From the NCBI GenBank assembly GCA_013330015.1, contig DUJC01000160.1:1-8617 (forward strand): a DNA stretch of 8,617 nucleotides. The letters are read 5' to 3'. Both the position numbers and the translations under genes were made by a program. The DNA comes from Candidatus Poseidoniaceae archaeon (GTDB lineage: Archaea > Thermoplasmatota > Poseidoniia > Poseidoniales > Poseidoniaceae). Below the pieces are notes generated by a model. The model worked only from the letters and a program-made list of their open reading frames with translations. It was not told the DNA's origin and did not search any database. This document shows positions 5,676 to 8,617 of this stretch, piece by piece; within the stretch, counting starts at the first letter, position 1, and every line of letters starts with the position of its first letter.

Positions 5676-6797
5676 CTATACAAAAGGCGGCCGAATAATA
5701 ACAGCCTTGACGGACGAACGTGGACTTGCAGCAATCAGAACTTCATCGCCCTCGGATACACCCGAAATGTAGCCGATTCCAATACCTGTGTTTGCAAGTG
5801 AAGGAGAAGGCGCTCCTGATGTTAACTGGCCGATCTTTGTACCATCGAGGGAGAAGACATCTTTGCCTGGCCTCGGCAAGGGTCCACGTTCGAGATACTT
5901 GATCCCCCACCACCGGGCATCATCGGATGCGTGAGAAAGTACACGATGACGTCCAATGAATTCATGCTCCGTATCGAGGCCAAACGGTACGTTCGTTTCC
6001 CATGAATCTCGTGCGAGGAACGAATGCGCTCCATCATCAAGTTGTGGCCATAGGAAATCAACACCGGACAAGAGGTATCCTTTCTCGAGACGAAGTGTAT
6101 CGCGTGCGCCGAGCCCAACAGGGGTAGCTCCGGCATCGATGAGGGCACGCCACACAGCAGCGACCTGATCGTTCGGAACAAAAATCTCGTAACCAGCCTC
6201 ACCGGTGTAGCCAGTTCCTTGAATCCACCCTGTTACACCAAGTTGGTTTTCTGAGAATTCAGACCACTTGAATCGACCTACGTGTTGTCCATCGCCCATT
6301 GCAGCATCCAAGTACTCCTTGCTTGTTGGACCTTGAAGAGCGATAATCGATGTTTGCGGAGAGAGATTTTCAATCGTAATTCCAGATTCACTGGGAGAGA
6401 ATCCTTGGAACCAATCCCACATGACATCGATCATCGAGGCGTTTGGAACACCAAGAATCTCGGTATCAGATACAACAGCGAAAATCATGTCATCGATGAT
6501 GAAACCTTCTTTGTCAAGAAAATGTGTGTATGCACAACGACCGGCGGTGATCGAGGAAACCTTCTGCGTAGCCACGGTTTCAAGCCACTCACGTACATTC
6601 GGGCCAGAGAATCGAAACGTACCCATGTGAGAGACATCGAAGAGACCGGCTGATTCTCGGGTTGCAAGATGCTCAGCCTTGATGTTTGTATACCAGATGG
6701 GCAATTCAAAGCCATGGAAATCAACAATGTTTCCTCCAAGGGCTACGTGCTCGTCATACAACGCAGTTCGAATCAATTCTCCATCGCTCATCGTCAT
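5676..6797 (-). CDS. gcvT: Glycine cleavage system T-protein, aminomethyltransferase
   Basis: GcvT takes the aminomethyl group from H-protein, releases ammonia and forms 5,10-methylene-tetrahydrofolate, so the organism should use a tetrahydrofolate-type carrier. From ATG 6797 it has 373 residues, normal for the family. Marks are FHGFELPIWY (28-37), GLFDVSHMG (51-59), the Asp102-Asp103 pair of the folate site, LQGPTS (154-159), GTGYTGEAGYEI (194-205) and LGARDTLRLE (229-238). Residues about 246-276 read FLWPQLDDGAHSF and onward, a segment several residues longer than in bacterial GcvT. The frame stays open to 6995, but that stretch lies inside the upstream decarboxylase. ATG 6797 (AGGACAGG just before it) is 10 nt after that gene's stop; ATG 6791 is an alternative. 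The assignment is secure. Confidence 0.94.
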   Translation of the reverse strand: MTMSDGELIRTALYDEHVALGGNIVDFHGFELPIWYTNIKAEHLATRESAGLFDVSHMGTFRFSGPNVREWLETVATQKVSSITAGRCAYTHFLDKEGFIIDDMIFAVVSDTEILGVPNASMIDVMWDWFQGFSPSESGITIENLSPQTSIIALQGPTSKEYLDAAMGDGQHVGRFKWSEFSENQLGVTGWIQGTGYTGEAGYEIFVPNDQVAAVWRALIDAGATPVGLGARDTLRLEKGYLLSGVDFLWPQLDDGAHSFLARDSWETNVPFGLDTEHEFIGRHRVLSHASDDARWWGIKYLERGPLPRPGKDVFSLDGTKIGQLTSGAPSPSLANTGIGIGYISGVSEGDEVLIAASPRSSVKAVIIRPPFV

Positions 6798-6807
6798 CCT
6801 GTCCTGA

Positions 6808-8223
6808 TTATCTCTGGGGCAAACCTCGCTCAATATCCTTTCCAATTGATACAACCCGGTCCAAGAACGCATCGAGCGAAGATTCTGTGATGTTACGGTT
6901 AGCGATGACAGAGCGTAGGATGATTTTCTGGTCAACAGTACTGCGACTGACCATGAATCGCCCGTCGTGAACAAGGCGTTCACGCAACTCCGCATTAATT
7001 CGGTTCAGTTCTCCCTCAGAAGATTCACCGACATAGCGGAAGCAAACATTGGTCCACATTCGATCACTGACCATCTCCAACGCATCATGCTTCTCGATAC
7101 GCTGTTGTAGAAAATCAGCCAAATCCATGAACCGTTCGAGCATCGAAGCCCAACCAGCATCACCAATCTCACGCCAAGCAAGCCAAAGTTTGAGTGCATC
7201 ATTTCGCCGACCGCACTGTAGCGAGTATCGGCCAAGGTCTACCTCAGCGCCCGTATCATGGTAAAGATAGTGAGCGGTTTGACCAGTCGAACAAACAGCC
7301 CGCAAAATATCAGCATCCTTGACAATAAAGGCCGAACAAATCAGCGGTATACCCATCATCTTGTGCGCATCCCAGCAAAAACTGTCTGCAAGTTCAATTC
7401 CATCCATCAACGAACGATAGCGTGAGGAAAAGAGGCATGAACCACCCCAAGCAGCATCCACATGCAACCACAGGTTGTGTTTGTGGGCAACGCCTGCGAT
7501 TTCGCGTAGTGGGTCAAAACTACCACGAACGGTCGTGCCACTCGTTGCCAATACTGCAAATGGAATTTGGTCATTGGCCTGGGCTCGTTGAATCTCCTCA
7601 TCGAGTGCTTCGGGTAACATTTGGCCGTCTTCATTGCATCGAACTTTGATTAAATTCGAGTGTCCTATGCCAATTACATTCGATGCTATGCGAAATGAAT
7701 AATGGCATTCTTCTGATACAAAGGCGACCATCTTGGTCCCATCGAATCCAGAGTGCGATGAGAGGGGGATCTTTGCCTGCCTTGCGCACAGCATGCCGAG
7801 GAGATTTCCGTTTGAGCCACCGGTCGTTAGCGTTCCTTGACTGGTGCCAAAGTCAGCAAGATCCGCCATCCGCTTGAGAATGGTGGATTCAATCAAGGTC
7901 GCAATAGGTGCAATCTCGTAGGTATACATCGCCGTGTTCGTAGCAGCCGTCACCAATTCACCTGCAATTGAGGCAATCGAGAGTCCTCCCCAAAGCGGAT
8001 TCATGAAACCTGGTGCTGTCGTGCGGACGGAGTGACGGAGTACCGTTTCGATATCATCCAAGGCAGCTTCGAGACCTCGCCCTTCAAGCGGCAATTTTAG
8101 ATCCGTCGTCTTTCCGAGTGATTGCGAAGATTCTGCGAATCGGATGCTCGATTCGGTTTGACTAGCCGCCAGAAAGTCTTTGACGCGAGCGAGGACGTCG
8201 TCAAGAAACTGCTCCGCCTCCAT
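6808..8223 (-). CDS. Group II PLP-dependent decarboxylase, glutamate/cysteine-sulfinate decarboxylase-like
   Basis: The 471 residues (from ATG 8223) match the group II decarboxylase fold and most resemble the GAD/CSAD branch. Marks are NTAMYTYEIAPI (from residue 96), His174 in CHYS, which would stack on PLP, SGTTVRGSFDP, HVDAAWGG (254-261) and the PLP Lys288 in DAHKMMGIPLICSA. The C-terminal QCGRRNDALKLWLAW is also typical. Likely substrates are acidic amino acids (glutamate to GABA, aspartate to beta-alanine, cysteine sulfinate to hypotaurine), but the sequence does not decide between them. The loop between HYLYHDTG and SLQCGR is short, and I see no Tyr matching the catalytic loop Tyr of animal GAD. 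TTG 8265 is in frame, but TTAGGAAACC precedes ATG 8223. It is the first gene of the block, 10 nt before gcvT, and is divergent from an HTH gene. Confidence 0.9.
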   Translation of the reverse strand: MEAEQFLDDVLARVKDFLAASQTESSIRFAESSQSLGKTTDLKLPLEGRGLEAALDDIETVLRHSVRTTAPGFMNPLWGGLSIASIAGELVTAATNTAMYTYEIAPIATLIESTILKRMADLADFGTSQGTLTTGGSNGNLLGMLCARQAKIPLSSHSGFDGTKMVAFVSEECHYSFRIASNVIGIGHSNLIKVRCNEDGQMLPEALDEEIQRAQANDQIPFAVLATSGTTVRGSFDPLREIAGVAHKHNLWLHVDAAWGGSCLFSSRYRSLMDGIELADSFCWDAHKMMGIPLICSAFIVKDADILRAVCSTGQTAHYLYHDTGAEVDLGRYSLQCGRRNDALKLWLAWREIGDAGWASMLERFMDLADFLQQRIEKHDALEMVSDRMWTNVCFRYVGESSEGELNRINAELRERLVHDGRFMVSRSTVDQKIILRSVIANRNITESSLDAFLDRVVSIGKDIERGLPQR

Positions 8224-8256
8224 GTGGTTTCCTAACCAAAGCGGTCTTTGAAGATG

Positions 8257-8265
8257 GTTATTCAA
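8257..8265 (-). promoter_or_regulatory. Candidate TATA-like box of the decarboxylase-gcv operon
   Basis: The - strand reads TTGAATAAC, ending 33 nt before ATG 8223. If used as a TATA box, transcription would start about 12-14 nt before the ATG, leaving a short leader that holds the AGGA of TTAGGAAACC. The identical nine bases stand before the divergent HTH gene in mirror orientation. Confidence 0.4.
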
Positions 8266-8278
8266 TCTCCATGTTCAA

Positions 8279-8299
8279 AAATATGCAGTATGCATTTTT
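8279..8299. promoter_or_regulatory. Palindromic operator candidate
   Basis: ATGCA (8283-8287), spacer GTA, then TGCAT (8291-8295), extended outward by AAA (8279-8281) and TTT (8297-8299) with one mismatch (8282/8296). This gives 9-bp arms with 8 pairs around a 3-bp spacer, the form expected of a dimeric helix-turn-helix binding site. It is located between the two outward-facing TATA-like boxes. The HTH protein encoded next door is the natural candidate to bind it, controlling its own gene and the decarboxylase-gcv operon; this is inference. Confidence 0.5.
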
Positions 8300-8310
8300 C
8301 CTTACATAGT

Positions 8311-8319
8311 TTGAATAAC
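8311..8319 (+). promoter_or_regulatory. Candidate TATA-like box of the HTH regulator gene
   Basis: TTGAATAAC ends 20 nt before ATG 8340, so its centre is about 25 nt upstream. This suits a leaderless archaeal transcript; no Shine-Dalgarno site is visible before that ATG. It is the mirror copy of the box at 8257-8265. Confidence 0.4.
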
Positions 8320-8339
8320 TCCCTTGGTTTAGCACCGTC

Positions 8340-8617
8340 ATGCTGGGAGAAACCGGGAGCGCATGGCTCAATCGCCTACACATGCAACTTGCACGAGAAC
8401 TACGCGGCCAAGGATGGTCACAGATGAACATCGCATCGATACTTGGAACAACTCAAAGTACCATATCACGACAATATCAGAAAGGGATTGCTGATTTGCC
8501 TGGTTCAGCAGATGAACTCACTGTTGACGGATGGGCAAAAGAAATCGCAGGCGGATTGCTGTCTGTTGGCCAATCCGAGGAATTGCTGAGGCAACGATTC
8601 ATCGTTGAATTCCAATT
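8340..8617 (+). CDS. Archaeal HTH transcriptional regulator, N-terminal part only
   Basis: The frame starts at ATG 8340 and runs off the window after 92 codons. Residues about 14-49 form a helix-turn-helix: a first amphipathic helix (QLARELRGQG), then SQMNIASILG, then the recognition helix around TTQSTISRQYQKG. This layout, an N-terminal HTH with the 'Q..IA..LG.TQ..IS' pattern, is common in archaeal regulators of the XRE-like class, some of which carry a C-terminal ThiN ligand-binding domain. Whether this one does cannot be seen. Residues 50-92 look helical and polar, with no recognised motif. The start is supported by a TATA-like box at the leaderless distance. It is divergent from the decarboxylase-gcv operon across a palindromic gap, so it may regulate that operon and itself. 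Confidence 0.8.
   Translation, partial: MLGETGSAWLNRLHMQLARELRGQGWSQMNIASILGTTQSTISRQYQKGIADLPGSADELTVDGWAKEIAGGLLSVGQSEELLRQRFIVEFQ

Larger units (their letters stand above)
8257..8319. repeat. Nested inverted repeats between the divergent genes
   Basis: GTTATTCAATCT (8257-8268) and AGTTTGAATAAC (8308-8319) are inverted copies matching at 11 of 12 positions, 39 nt apart. Between them sits a second, tighter palindrome at 8279-8299. The centres of the two inverted repeats (8288 and 8289) differ by only one base. The arrangement occupies most of the 116-nt gap between the decarboxylase ATG (8223) and the HTH ATG (8340). Confidence 0.65.

Noticed and set aside
5670..5692. GGCCG/CGGCC inverted repeat over the gcvT stop codon as a terminator
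   Set aside because: Only 5 bp with a 13-nt loop, within coding sequence, no T-run after it, and the operon continues into gcvPA.
6798..6995. N-terminal extension of gcvT by 66 codons
   Set aside because: It falls within the end of the decarboxylase gene, and the translated stretch has no GcvT similarity; the conserved protein begins around ATG 6797/6791.
8224..8265. TTG start at 8265 for the decarboxylase
   Set aside because: ATG 8223 has an AGGA upstream, and the TTG overlaps the TATA-like box and inverted repeat.
1..8617. Mobile element, CRISPR array, toxin-antitoxin or defence island
   Set aside because: I found no transposase, integrase, spaced direct repeats or defence motifs; gene content and style are uniform core metabolism.

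Overview
The window looks like chromosomal DNA from a free-living archaeon. A planktonic Thermoplasmatota lineage such as Marine Group II (Poseidoniales) is my best guess, but this is inferred from gene style and no search was run. Signs pointing to archaea are: GMP synthase encoded as a stand-alone ATPase subunit; glycine decarboxylase P-protein split into PA and PB; TATA-like boxes placed about 25 nt before ATG codons, as in leaderless transcription, mixed with GGTGA/GGAGG Shine-Dalgarno sites; a tRNA 3' end without encoded CCA; and a regulator with an archaeal-style N-terminal helix-turn-helix. Base composition is moderate throughout, and I see no transposase, integrase, CRISPR array or obvious island boundary.

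Layout. Bases 1-20 are the 3' end of a tRNA on the + strand, followed by a 49-residue single-helix microprotein (55-204). On the - strand, reading from right to left, a purine block runs 2291->209: an unrecognised four-helix membrane protein, then purE, then guaAB, with 39 nt and 1 nt between them. A second unrecognised small membrane protein (2373-2747, +) starts divergently from the first and ends by overlapping the tail of gcvPB. The right half is a - strand glycine-cleavage block running 8223->2726: a glutamate-decarboxylase-like PLP enzyme, gcvT, gcvPA and gcvPB. All are tightly spaced except for an 83-nt leader before gcvPA. A partial HTH regulator (8340->, +) is divergent from the decarboxylase and leaves the window.

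How it fits together. GcvPA/GcvPB decarboxylate glycine, and GcvT releases ammonia while making 5,10-methylene-tetrahydrofolate. That is one-carbon currency usable by purine synthesis, to which PurE and GMP synthase belong. The H-protein and lipoamide dehydrogenase are not in the window. The group II PLP decarboxylase is 10 nt upstream of gcvT, so it is probably co-transcribed and may share control.

The most striking non-coding structure is the 116-bp gap between the decarboxylase and the HTH gene. Two copies of TTGAATAAC face outward toward the two genes, and an imperfect AT-rich 21-bp palindrome sits within 1 bp of their midpoint. This looks like a shared operator between two divergent promoters. 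Other points worth checking are a hairpin around the gcvPA ribosome binding site, a TTG start for gcvPB overlapping the gcvPA stop, PurE lacking the His usual in AG.AAHLPG, and an altered catalytic loop in the decarboxylase. I did not find a clearly new multi-gene system; the window is mostly core metabolism with a few small unknown genes and suggestive regulatory DNA.
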